Shown: positions 34,667 to 44,511 of the stretch, piece after piece
Numbering within the stretch: the stretch's first letter is position 1
Layout of the letters: the number at the start of each line of letters is the position of its first letter
Assembly: GCA_030695945.1 (NCBI GenBank)
Contig: JAUYOG010000066.1
Location: forward strand, 1-64,000
Reading direction: 5' to 3'
From: Ramlibacter sp.
Lineage (GTDB): Bacteria > Pseudomonadota > Gammaproteobacteria > Burkholderiales > Burkholderiaceae_C
Length of the DNA stretch: 64,000 nucleotides
Made by a program: the position numbers and the translations under genes
Notes under the pieces: model-generated
What the model saw: only the letters and a program-made list of their open reading frames with translations
Databases searched by the model: none
Told to the model about the DNA's origin: nothing

Positions 34667-36184
34667 ATGCGCCTCGCAAGTCCCCCCCTTCTGAACATTC
34701 CCGACCAGGAACGCGCCTCGAGCGGTGTTCCCGGTCTCGACAATATCCTCGGCGGCGGCTTCCCCGCCAACCACCTCTACCTCATCGAAGGCACGCCTGG
34801 CGCCGGCAAGACGACGCTCGGCCTGCAGTTCCTGCGGCGGGGCGTGGAGCAGGGCGAGAAGGGCCTTTACATCACGCTGTCGGAGACGGCCAGCGAGCTG
34901 CAGACCGTCGCGGCGTCCCATGGCTGGTCTCTCGACGGCATCGAGGTATTCGAGCTGGTGACGGAGGAGGGGCTCAGCCCCGGGGCCGAGCAATCCATCC
35001 TGCACCCGTCCGAGGTCGAGCTGGGCGAAACCACTCGCGGGGTGATGGCCGCGGCCGAGCGCGTCAAGCCCAGCCGCATCGTGTTCGACAGCCTCTCCGA
35101 AATGCGGCTGCTCGCCCAGAATCCCCTGCGTTACCGGCGCCAGGTGCTCGCACTGAAGAGCTACTTCGCCACCCGGGGCTGCACCGTGCTGCTGCTGGAC
35201 GACCGCAGCGCCGATCACAACGACCTGCAATTGCACAGCATCGCCCACGGCGTGGTCAGTCTCGAGCAGCTCGTGGGCCAGTACGGCCCCGAGCGCCGGC
35301 GGCTGCGCGTCATCAAGATGCGCGGCATCCCCTTCAGGGGCGGCGAGCACGATTTCAACCTCGACACGGGTGGCCTTTCCGTGTTCCCGCGACTGGTCGC
35401 CGCGGAGCACCGCGCCGTCGTGGACGCCGCCCTCGTCGGCACCGGCACGCCCGAGCTGGACCAGTTGCTCGGCGGTGGCCTCGCGCGCGGCAGCAACACC
35501 CTGTTCAGCGGGCCGTCGGGCGTGGGCAAGACGACCACCGCCATCGCCTGCACGCGCGCCGCGCTGGTGCGCGGCGAAAAGGCCGTCTATTACCTGTTCG
35601 ACGAGGGGCTGGGCACGCTTCTGATCCGCTCGAAGGCGCTGGGCATGGACATCGAGCCGTTCATGGCCGACGGCCAGTTGCGCGTGAGAATGCTGGACCC
35701 CGCGGAGGTGTCGCCGGGAGAGTTCGCCAACATGGTTCGCGCGTCGGTGGAAGAGGACGCGGTCAGCACCGTGGTCATCGACAGCCTGAACGCGTACCTG
35801 CAGGCCATGTCGGGAGACAAGCACCTGCTGCTGCAGATGCACGAGCTGCTCACCTACCTGAACCAGCGCGGCGTCGTCACCATCCTCATCCTGGCGCAGC
35901 ATGGCGTGCTGGGCGATGTGCGCAGCGACATCGACCTGAGTTACCTCAGCGACGGCATCCTGCTGTTTCGCTTCTTCGAGGCCCGCGGCCACCTGCTCAA
36001 GGCCGTCTCGGTCGTCAAGAGCCGCACCAGCGACCACGAGCTGACCATCCGCGAGTTCCGGCTTACGAGCCGGGGCATCGAGGTAGGAGACGCGTTGACG
36101 GATTTCGAAGGCGTGCTTTCCGGCGTCGCGTCGTACAAGGGCTCGCTGCCACTGCTGTCCGATGGCGACCGCAAGGCGGGCTGA
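34667..36184 (+). CDS. KaiC-like double-RecA ATPase
   Basis: A 505-residue KaiC-superfamily protein with two RecA-like domains. The first has Walker A GTPGAGKTT (42-50), the second GPSGVGKTT (282-290). Each has a following acidic signature (ITLSETASEL at about 70 and YLFDEGLGTL at about 310) and a Walker B-like strand (RIVFDSLSEM, TVVIDSLNAY). Cyanobacterial KaiC uses this layout for the clock, but non-cyanobacterial homologues usually act in stress or signal output. No KaiA or KaiB is present. It is followed after 6 bp by a hybrid histidine kinase, so both form a signalling unit. Confidence 0.88.
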   Translation: MRLASPPLLNIPDQERASSGVPGLDNILGGGFPANHLYLIEGTPGAGKTTLGLQFLRRGVEQGEKGLYITLSETASELQTVAASHGWSLDGIEVFELVTEEGLSPGAEQSILHPSEVELGETTRGVMAAAERVKPSRIVFDSLSEMRLLAQNPLRYRRQVLALKSYFATRGCTVLLLDDRSADHNDLQLHSIAHGVVSLEQLVGQYGPERRRLRVIKMRGIPFRGGEHDFNLDTGGLSVFPRLVAAEHRAVVDAALVGTGTPELDQLLGGGLARGSNTLFSGPSGVGKTTTAIACTRAALVRGEKAVYYLFDEGLGTLLIRSKALGMDIEPFMADGQLRVRMLDPAEVSPGEFANMVRASVEEDAVSTVVIDSLNAYLQAMSGDKHLLLQMHELLTYLNQRGVVTILILAQHGVLGDVRSDIDLSYLSDGILLFRFFEARGHLLKAVSVVKSRTSDHELTIREFRLTSRGIEVGDALTDFEGVLSGVASYKGSLPLLSDGDRKAG

Positions 36185-36190
36185 AGCGCG

Positions 36191-37891
<1,701 letters not shown>

Positions 37892-37902
37892 GGGGCTGCA
37901 CC

Positions 37903-38787
37903 GTGCTCGACTGCCTCGTGATCGGCGGCGGCGCCGCCGGCCTCATGGCCGCGGTGTACCTGGGACGCTACCGGCGCAACGTGCTGGTGATCGACGACGG
38001 CGGCAGCCGCCTCGCGATGATCCCCACGACGCGCAACGTGCTGGGTTTCCCCGACGGGATCGCCGGGCCGCAACTCCTCGAGAACATGCGGCTGCACGCG
38101 GCGCGGTTCGGGGTGCCGATGGAGGCGGGCCGGGTCGAAAGCCTTTACCGGCGCGACGACGCGGGCTTCGAGGCCACGGCCGGCGCGCGCCGCCTGTCCG
38201 CGCGCTTCGTGCTGCTGGCGACCGGCGCCCGCGACGTCGAACCGGACATTGCCGGCCTGGCTCCGTCGCTCAAGAGCGGGCAGGTGCGCTACTGCCCGGT
38301 GTGCGACGGTTTCGAGACCCAGGGCCGGCGCGTCGCGGTACTCGGCCCGCAGGCTCACGGCCTGCGCGAAGCGGCATTCGTTGCGGGTTTCGGCAACGAG
38401 GTCACGTGGCTGTCGATGGGCTCGCTGCGGAAGGTGGCCGTGCCCGAACTGGCGGACCTGCGAGCCTCGGGCGTGCGGGTCGTGGATGGGCGGCCCCGGG
38501 ACATCCAGTGCCGGCCGGGGCACGGCGTCGCCGTTGAAATGGGCGAGGGGCAGGTGCTGGCTTTCGACGTGCTGTACCCGGCCCTGGGCCTGACGCACGC
38601 CTCGCAGCTGGCCACCACCCTGGGCGCGCGGGCGCAGGACGACGGCCAGCTGGAAGTGGACGACCATTTCGAAACCACCGTGCCCGGCCTGTACGCGGCC
38701 GGCGACGTGGCCGTGGGGCTGAACCAGATCAATGTGGCGGCCGGGCAGGCCGCGATCGCCGCGACGGCGATCCACAACCGGCTGTGA
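37903..38787 (+). CDS. Thioredoxin-reductase-like flavoprotein
   Basis: A 294-residue pyridine nucleotide-disulfide oxidoreductase of the thioredoxin-reductase size class. The FAD-binding motif is CLVIGGGAAGLMAAVYLG, the redox-active pair is Cys131/Cys134 (RYCPVCDGFE), and the C-terminal FAD motif is GLYAAGDVAVGLNQINVAAGQA. The second dinucleotide motif is degenerate (VAVLGPQAHGLREAAF instead of GxGxxA). That suggests altered or absent NADPH binding, as in ferredoxin-dependent or other atypical relatives. GTG start at 37903 behind AGGGGC. It lies 11 bp behind the hybrid kinase gene, in the same orientation. Confidence 0.82.
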   Translation: MLDCLVIGGGAAGLMAAVYLGRYRRNVLVIDDGGSRLAMIPTTRNVLGFPDGIAGPQLLENMRLHAARFGVPMEAGRVESLYRRDDAGFEATAGARRLSARFVLLATGARDVEPDIAGLAPSLKSGQVRYCPVCDGFETQGRRVAVLGPQAHGLREAAFVAGFGNEVTWLSMGSLRKVAVPELADLRASGVRVVDGRPRDIQCRPGHGVAVEMGEGQVLAFDVLYPALGLTHASQLATTLGARAQDDGQLEVDDHFETTVPGLYAAGDVAVGLNQINVAAGQAAIAATAIHNRL

Positions 38788-38862
38788 TACGGCGTGTCGT
38801 GGCGCGACGCCGCCTCGCGGGCTAAACTTCCCAGGCGCCTTTCGCGCATCCAGGACCATCCC

Positions 38863-39975
38863 TTGATCATCAAGACCGTCGAACCTTTCATCCTGCACGT
38901 CCCCGTCACCGGGTCGCAGATCGCCGACAGCACGCACAGCATCACCCACTGGGGGGTGGTGGGGGTCCGCATCGAAACGGAGGACGGCCTGGAGGGCTAC
39001 GGCTTCACCGGCACGCACGCCCACCTGCCCGGCGACCAGCTGATCACGCGCTGCATCGCCACCTGCCACGCGCCGCTGCTCGTCGGCGAGGACGCCGGCG
39101 ACGTCCAGCGCCTGTGGCTCAAGCTCGCGCGAAACCCCGCGCTGCAATGGATAGGCCGTGCCGGGATCACGACGCTCTCGCATGCCGCCATCGACGTCGC
39201 GCTGTGGGACCTGAAAGCGAAGCGGGCGGGCGTGCCGCTGTGGAAGCTGATGGGCGGCCAGGTGCGCGACAAGGTCCGTGCGTACAACACCGACATCGGG
39301 TGGCTCAGCATTGCCGACGACAAGCTGGTCGAAGGCGCGGTGCGCGCCGTCGCCGAGGGCTTCAGCGGCATCAAGATCAAGGTGGGGTCCACCGTCGAGC
39401 GCGACCTGCGCCGGCTCGAGGCGGTGCGCCGCTCCATCGGCCCCGACGTGACGCTGGCGATCGACGGCAACGGCAAGTGGGACCTGCCCACCTGCCTGCG
39501 CTTTTGCCGCGGGGCGGAGGCCTTCGACGTGTACTGGTTCGAGGAGCCGCTCTGGTACGACGACGTCAAGGGCCATGCCGAGCTGGCGCGCGCCACCCGC
39601 ATCCCCGTCGCGCTGGGTGAGCAGCTCTACACGCAGGACGCCTTTGCCGAGTACTTCCACCAGGGCGCCATCCACTGGGTCCAGCCCGACGTGACGCGCA
39701 TGGCGGGCATCACCGAAGTGTGGCGCGTGTGCGAGACGGCCCATTCGTACCGCCTGCCGGTCGCGCCCCATGCCGGTGACATGAGCCAGGTCCATGTCCA
39801 CCTGAGCTACGCGCACCCCGCGTGCGCCGTGCTGGAATATATTCCGTGGATCAAGGATTGCTTCATGGAACCGGCCGAGGTCATCGACGGATTTTTCAGG
39901 CTCCCGCAGGAGCCCGGCGCGGGCACGACACCCACGCGCGAAGCGTGGGAGCGATTCAGCCGGCCGGCAGCCTGA
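38863..39975 (+). CDS. Enolase-superfamily enzyme, mandelate racemase/muconate lactonizing type
   Basis: A 370-residue enolase-superfamily protein. The catalytic KxK is in [11 protein letters not shown]. The three metal ligands are in [18 protein letters not shown] and LGEQLYT, and a C-terminal His lies in [15 protein letters not shown]. This combination fits the mandelate-racemase subgroup (sugar-acid dehydratases and racemases). The substrate is unknown. I start at TTG 38863 (AGGA upstream, [12 protein letters not shown] being the normal family start). A GTG at 38794 would add 23 residues unlike the family. Confidence 0.85.
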   Translation: MIIKTVEPFILHVPVTGSQIADSTHSITHWGVVGVRIETEDGLEGYGFTGTHAHLPGDQLITRCIATCHAPLLVGEDAGDVQRLWLKLARNPALQWIGRAGITTLSHAAIDVALWDLKAKRAGVPLWKLMGGQVRDKVRAYNTDIGWLSIADDKLVEGAVRAVAEGFSGIKIKVGSTVERDLRRLEAVRRSIGPDVTLAIDGNGKWDLPTCLRFCRGAEAFDVYWFEEPLWYDDVKGHAELARATRIPVALGEQLYTQDAFAEYFHQGAIHWVQPDVTRMAGITEVWRVCETAHSYRLPVAPHAGDMSQVHVHLSYAHPACAVLEYIPWIKDCFMEPAEVIDGFFRLPQEPGAGTTPTREAWERFSRPAA

Positions 39976-39980
39976 GCGCA

Positions 39981-40877
39981 ATGGCCATCGAGCCCGTCGA
40001 TCCCATGGGCCGCCCGGCCGGCGGCTGGCGCCTGCGGCTGTACCGCGTCATCTACGAGTCCGACACTCCGGCGGGAAGGCTGTTCGACAAGGTGATCGTC
40101 GCGGCCATCCTGGTCAGCGTTGCCGTGGTAATGGCCGACAGCGTTCGCGCCTGGAATGTGCGGCACCGCTCGGCGTTCGAGATCGTGGAATGGTTCTTCA
40201 CGCTCCTCTTCACGGTGGAGTACATCGCCCGGGTGACGGCGGTGGACCGGCCGCTGCGCTACGCGCGCAGCTTCTTCGGCATCGTGGACCTGCTGGCCGT
40301 GCTGCCGACCTACCTGGCTCTCGTCGTACCCGAGCTGCATTCGCTGATCGACGTGCGGATCCTGCGGCTGCTGCGCATCTTCCGGATCTTCCGGCTCACC
40401 GAATACGTGGCCGAGTACCAGGTGATGGGCGAGGCGCTGATCGCGAGCCGGCGCAAGATCCTCGTCTTCCTGTTCGCGGTGATCATGGTCGCCCTGATCC
40501 TGGGTACCTTGCTGTACGTGGTGGAAGGCCCGGAGCATGGCTTCAACGACATTCCCACCGCGGTCTACTGGGCCATCACGACCATCACCACTGTCGGCTT
40601 CGGCGACATCACGCCCAAGACCGACGTCGGCCGCTTCATCGCCTCTGTGATGATGCTCATCGGCTGGGGCACCCTGGCGGTGCCCACCGGCATCGTCACC
40701 GCCGAGATGACGGTGCGCCGGCACGCGCGCCCGCCGCTGTCGCCGCGTGCCTGCACCCAGTGCGGCTCCGAGGGCTACGGGCCCGAGGCGAAGTTCTGCC
40801 AGCAGTGCGGCACGCCCTTACCTTCGGTGACAGCCCCTCGGGTAAACGCGGACGCGGCAGGAGCGCGGTTGGACTAA
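39981..40877 (+). CDS. Voltage-gated potassium channel-like ion transporter with zinc ribbon
   Basis: A 298-residue six-helix cation channel. The S4 sensor shows arginines every third residue (RILRLLRIFRIFRLTEY), and the pore has the filter TTVGFGD in ITTITTVGFGDITPKTD, selective for K+. S6 is FIASVMMLIGWGTLAVPTGI. Unusually, the C-terminus carries a zinc-ribbon pattern, CTQCG then CQQCG spaced by about 16 residues, instead of a longer regulatory domain. The gene lies 5 bp behind the enolase-superfamily gene. The fit to the Kch/KvAP-like family is good. Gating by the ribbon is speculation. Confidence 0.87.
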   Translation: MAIEPVDPMGRPAGGWRLRLYRVIYESDTPAGRLFDKVIVAAILVSVAVVMADSVRAWNVRHRSAFEIVEWFFTLLFTVEYIARVTAVDRPLRYARSFFGIVDLLAVLPTYLALVVPELHSLIDVRILRLLRIFRIFRLTEYVAEYQVMGEALIASRRKILVFLFAVIMVALILGTLLYVVEGPEHGFNDIPTAVYWAITTITTVGFGDITPKTDVGRFIASVMMLIGWGTLAVPTGIVTAEMTVRRHARPPLSPRACTQCGSEGYGPEAKFCQQCGTPLPSVTAPRVNADAAGARLD

Positions 40878-40910
40878 CGTCCCTTTTTCCTTTCACCCAA
40901 GGAGAATCTC

Positions 40911-41156
40911 ATGCGCAAAGCTCTTGCGATGGTGGCCGGGTTGGCCCTGCTCGGCGCCGGTGCGGCCTGGGCCAACAACTGCCCCAATGAAATGAAGGCG
41001 ATCGACGCCAAGCTCGAGACGAAACCGGCACTCTCCAAGGACGTGCTGGACAAGGTGACCAAGCTGCGCGCCGAAGGCGACGCCCAGCACAAGGCCGGCA
41101 AGCATGCCGAATCGATGAAGGCGCTGGGCGAAGCAAAGAAGCTGCTGGGAATATGA
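40911..41156 (+). CDS. Small secreted protein of unknown function
   Basis: An 81-residue protein with a signal peptide (LAMVAGLALLGAGAAWA) and a short helical mature domain starting NNCPNEMKAIDAKLETKP and ending SMKALGEAKKLLGI. AAGGAG precedes the ATG. Similar small helical periplasmic proteins occur widely in Burkholderiales without assigned function. It lies 33 bp behind the channel gene. A hairpin (CAAGTCAAC at 41196-41204 with GTTGACTTG at 41220-41228) lies between it and the convergent DUF488 gene and may separate the two transcripts. Confidence 0.7.
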   Translation: MRKALAMVAGLALLGAGAAWANNCPNEMKAIDAKLETKPALSKDVLDKVTKLRAEGDAQHKAGKHAESMKALGEAKKLLGI

Positions 41157-41241
41157 GCCCCCAGCCCTGCCTTCGGCGGGCCCCCCGAGGGGGTGCAAGT
41201 CAACTTGGGGCGGCCCGGCGTTGACTTGAGAGCCCCTTCGC

Positions 41242-41628
41242 TCAGTCGATCGCGGCGCCACGCGCAGCGAGCAGTTCCCTCAGGACGCTGCGATGGCAGC
41301 GGTTCTCGTCCTCGCAATAGCAGCCCACGGACAACGCGGTGTGGTGCGACAGCGTGGCGAGAAGGTCGAGCAGATGGCTCGCATCGGGCAGTTTCATCTC
41401 GGCGTGGAATTTGCGCTTGAACGCGGCCCAGTCCTTGTCGTCCTTTGCCGCCTGGCCCTGGGCCATCAGCTCGGCGCTGGGCGCCAGGTTCGGCAGCCAG
41501 GTGTCGTAGAAATCACGCTTCGCGAACTCCGCCTTCGGCACGCCGCGCGGCGGCCTGCGCACGGTGCCCAGCCGGGGGCCTTCGCCGGCGGAGCGGGGTG
41601 TCCCGAGGCGGACGATGTGGATGGTCAT
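41242..41628 (-). CDS. DUF488 family protein
   Basis: A 128-residue DUF488 protein. The family signature is present: VRLGTPRSAGEGPRLGTVRR at the start, FYDTWLPNLAPSAELM, and the C-terminal SVGCYCEDENRCHRSVLREL with conserved Cys and His residues. The biochemical function is not known. The ATG at 41628 gives the usual length. It is convergent with the small secreted protein gene. Confidence 0.82.
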   Translation of the reverse strand: MTIHIVRLGTPRSAGEGPRLGTVRRPPRGVPKAEFAKRDFYDTWLPNLAPSAELMAQGQAAKDDKDWAAFKRKFHAEMKLPDASHLLDLLATLSHHTALSVGCYCEDENRCHRSVLRELLAARGAAID

Positions 41629-41808
41629 GGTGGTCTTTCTCCTTGCGGGGCAAGCGTACAGCCTCGTGCCGGCTACGGCTTTTTCGGGGGGAACGAGCCT
41701 GTCGTGCACTTGCCTCACCGTCATCAGCGCCGGAGCAATGCTAGGGTACTGTCCCACAAATTCAAAGCGTGGGTTGCTGGGCATCGCGAGGGAGGGGTGG
41801 GATCGTGC

Positions 41809-42061
41809 CGACGGGGCACTCTGCTGCGCGAATGTCCCCCGTCGCCCTTGCGGGCTACCTCCGCCTTAATTTCGCTGCGCAAAGCGCCCCGCCGGCCCGC
41901 TCCATCCAGCGCGGTGGCAGTCGAGGGGGATGTCAAAACCCCCCATGCGCGCCCCAAGGGGTGTGGATGCCGGGTGGCCGACGCAGCGAAATAAAGGAGG
42001 AGGAAGCGGGCGCTGCCCGCGCCGGGGGACATTCGCGGAGTCGGCCACCCGGCGTCCGCGC
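41809..42061. repeat. Paired inverted repeat element, copy B
   Basis: This gene-free stretch holds two facing units of the repeat seen at 1-193. The right unit (41982-42046) is 60/65 identical to 112-176. The left unit (about 41826-41880) is its reverse complement with small indels. The right unit is flanked by arms 41966-41981 and 42041-42056 that pair at 15 of 16 positions (GGGTGGCCGA with TCGGCCACCC at the core), and pairing continues outward with G-U pairs. The arms differ in sequence from those of copy A but pair as well. It lies behind the 3' end of the NDH-2 gene, as copy A lies behind the TAXI gene. The rest of 41629-41808 shows nothing that I recognise. Confidence 0.8.
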
Positions 42062-42123
42062 CCCGCTGCCCGCGCGCGTCGCTCGCTGCTTCGAGACTTC
42101 GCAGCTACTGACGGCACACCAAA

Positions 42124-43443
42124 CTAGACGTCGATATCCGTCACCACCCGCGCGTAGCGCTGCTTGCTCCAGTACGCCGAGGCCCAGTCGATCAGCACCA
42201 CGATGCGGTTGCGGAAACCGATCAGGAAGTAGATGTGCGCAAACAGCCAGAACAGCCATGCGAAGTAGCCGCTGAACTTGAAGTGGCCCACCGGCGCCGT
42301 GAGGTCCACCACCGCGGCGTTGCGGCCGATGGTGGCCAGGTTGCCGTAGTCGCGGTAGCGGAAGGGGCGGGTGGCTTCGCCTGCGAGCCGGCGCACGACG
42401 TTCGCTGCCGCGGCGCGCCCCATCTGCTTGGCGGCGGGTGACACGCCGGGCACGGGTTGCGGCTCGCCGCGCGCAGGAAAGCTCCTGGCCAATGCGAGGT
42501 CACCGATCACGTTGATCTCCGGATGGCCGGGCAGGGTGAGATCGGGTTCGACGGCGATGCGGCCGGCGCGGTCGGTGGTGGCGCCCGTCACTTGCTGCGC
42601 CAACAGCCGTCCCAGCGGGGAGGCGGCGACGCCGGCCGCCCAGATCACACAGCGCGTGTTGATGGTGGCGGGCGCGCCCGCGGCGCCGGCCTGGACTTCC
42701 ACGGTGCCGGCATCGATGGCGACGACGCGCGAATCCAGACGCACTTCGACGCCGAGCTTTTCCAACTGCTCCTTCGCGCGCTGGCTCAGGTCCGGCGGCA
42801 TGGCCTGCAGCACGCGAGAGCCGCCTTCGAGCAGCAGGATGCGCGCGCTGGCGGGGTCGATGCGGCGGAACTCGCCGGGCAGCGTGTGGCGCGCGATCTC
42901 GGCCATCGTGCCTGCCATCTCCACGCCGGTGGGCCCACCGCCGACGACCACGAACGTGAGCCACGCGGCACGCAGCGCAGGGTCGGGCTCCTTCTCGGCC
43001 GCCTCGAACGCCAGCAGGATCCGGCGGCGGATCTCGAACGCGTCGTCGAGCGTCTTGAGGCCGGGGGCGAAGGGTGCCCAGTCGTCGCGACCGAAGTAGC
43101 TGTGGGTGGCGCCCGCGGCCACGATCAGGTGGTCGTAGGGCAGCGCGGGTCCGTCGCCGAGCGTCACTCGCCGCGCTTCGGTGTCGATTGCCGTCACCTC
43201 GCCGAGCAAGGTGGTGACGTTCGCCTGCTTGCGAAACAGGTGGCGCACCGGCGCGGCGATTGCCGGCGCCGACAACCCCGCCGTCGCCACCTGGTAGAGC
43301 AGGGGCTGGAACAGGTGGTGGTTGGTCTTGTCCACCAGGGTAATTTCGACCGGCGCGTCGCGCAGAGCCCGCGCGGCTTCGAGCCCGCCGAAGCCGCATC
43401 CGATGATGACGATCCGGGGTTTATTCCTGTCGGGTGAGGCCAT
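42124..43443 (-). CDS. NAD(P)/FAD-dependent oxidoreductase, NDH-2 type
   Basis: A 439-residue type II NADH dehydrogenase-like flavoprotein. FAD motif: IVIIGCGFGGLEAARAL. NADH motif: FVVVGGGPTGVEMAGTMAEI. The quinone-site-associated segments are HHLFQPLLYQVATAGLS near the start and AAKQMGRAAAANVV late. The hydrophobic C-terminal end (GYFAWLFWLFAHIYFLIGF) anchors it to the membrane, as in NDH-2. It transfers electrons from NADH to quinone without proton pumping. ATG at 43443. It is divergent from the methionine synthase gene. Confidence 0.9.
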   Translation of the reverse strand: MASPDRNKPRIVIIGCGFGGLEAARALRDAPVEITLVDKTNHHLFQPLLYQVATAGLSAPAIAAPVRHLFRKQANVTTLLGEVTAIDTEARRVTLGDGPALPYDHLIVAAGATHSYFGRDDWAPFAPGLKTLDDAFEIRRRILLAFEAAEKEPDPALRAAWLTFVVVGGGPTGVEMAGTMAEIARHTLPGEFRRIDPASARILLLEGGSRVLQAMPPDLSQRAKEQLEKLGVEVRLDSRVVAIDAGTVEVQAGAAGAPATINTRCVIWAAGVAASPLGRLLAQQVTGATTDRAGRIAVEPDLTLPGHPEINVIGDLALARSFPARGEPQPVPGVSPAAKQMGRAAAANVVRRLAGEATRPFRYRDYGNLATIGRNAAVVDLTAPVGHFKFSGYFAWLFWLFAHIYFLIGFRNRIVVLIDWASAYWSKQRYARVVTDIDV

Positions 43444-43491
43444 GGCCGGGATTATGCGAGGAAGGCACAATGGACCTCAAAGGAGTGCGTC

Positions 43492-44511
43492 ATGTTCCCT
43501 ACTTCGATCGCGGGCAGCCTGCCCAAGCCCGCCTGGCTGGCCGAAACCCACAAGCTCTGGCCGCAGTGGAAGGCCCAGGGCGATGAGTTGCGCCAGGCCA
43601 AGGCCGACGCCACGCTGCTGTGGATCAAGGCGCAGGAAGACGCGGGGCTGGACATCGTCACCGACGGCGAGCAGTCGCGCCAGCACTTCGTGCACGGCTT
43701 CCTCGAGCAGGTGGAGGGCATCGACTTCGAGCACAAGGTCAAGATGGGCATCCGCGACAACCGCTACGACGCGATGGTGCCGCAGGTGGTGGCGCCGCTG
43801 AAGCTCAAGGGGAGGGTGCACGCGTTCGAGGCGCAGCTGGCACGGGCCCACACCACGCGCAAACTGAAGTTCACGCTGCCCGGCCCGATGACCATCATCG
43901 ACACCGTGGCCGACCGCTATTACGGCGACAAGGTGAAGATGGCCTTCGCTTTCGCCGAGCTGCTGAACCAGGAAGCGCTGGCGTTGCAGGCCGACGGCGT
44001 GGACATCATCCAGTTCGACGAACCTGCCTTCAACGTGTACATGAAGGACGCGGCCGACTGGGGCGTCGAGGCGTTGGAGCGCGCGGCGCAGGGCCTCACC
44101 TGCACCACGGCCGTCCACATCTGCTACGGCTACGGCATCAAGGCCAACGTGGATTGGAAGGCGAGCCTGGGCGAGGAGTGGCGCCAGTACGAGCAGATCT
44201 TCCCGGCGCTGGCCGCCAGCTCGATCAAGCAGGTGAGCCTGGAGTGCTACCACTCGCACGTGCCGCCGCACCTCATGAAGCTGCTGGAAGGCAAGGACGT
44301 GATGGTCGGCGTGATCGACGTGGCCAGCGACACGATCGAGACGCCGGAAGAGGTGGCGGACACCATCGGCAACGCATTGCAGTTCGTGCCGAAGCAGCGG
44401 CTCTTTCCGTGCACCAACTGCGGCCTCGCGCCCATGGACCGCGAAGTCGCGATGAAGAAACTCCAGGCTCTGGCCCAGGGCGCCGAGCTCGCGCGGCGGA
44501 GGTTCGGCTGA
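43492..44511 (+). CDS. Short MetE-like methionine synthase (core-MetE, MesD-like)
   Basis: A 339-residue protein that corresponds to the C-terminal catalytic half of cobalamin-independent methionine synthase. It reads TSIAGSLPKPAWL at the start, then VTDGEQSRQHFVHGFLEQV, LPGPMTIIDTV, DIIQFDEPAFNVY, TTAVHICYGYGIKAN and PCTNCGLAPMDREVAMKKL. The zinc ligands His, Cys and the final Cys are all present. The N-terminal folate-binding half of MetE is missing. Single-domain enzymes of this type (MesD, by my recognition) need the partner MesX (DUF1852), but no such gene is adjacent. The methyl donor is therefore uncertain. Confidence 0.85.
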   Translation: MFPTSIAGSLPKPAWLAETHKLWPQWKAQGDELRQAKADATLLWIKAQEDAGLDIVTDGEQSRQHFVHGFLEQVEGIDFEHKVKMGIRDNRYDAMVPQVVAPLKLKGRVHAFEAQLARAHTTRKLKFTLPGPMTIIDTVADRYYGDKVKMAFAFAELLNQEALALQADGVDIIQFDEPAFNVYMKDAADWGVEALERAAQGLTCTTAVHICYGYGIKANVDWKASLGEEWRQYEQIFPALAASSIKQVSLECYHSHVPPHLMKLLEGKDVMVGVIDVASDTIETPEEVADTIGNALQFVPKQRLFPCTNCGLAPMDREVAMKKLQALAQGAELARRRFG

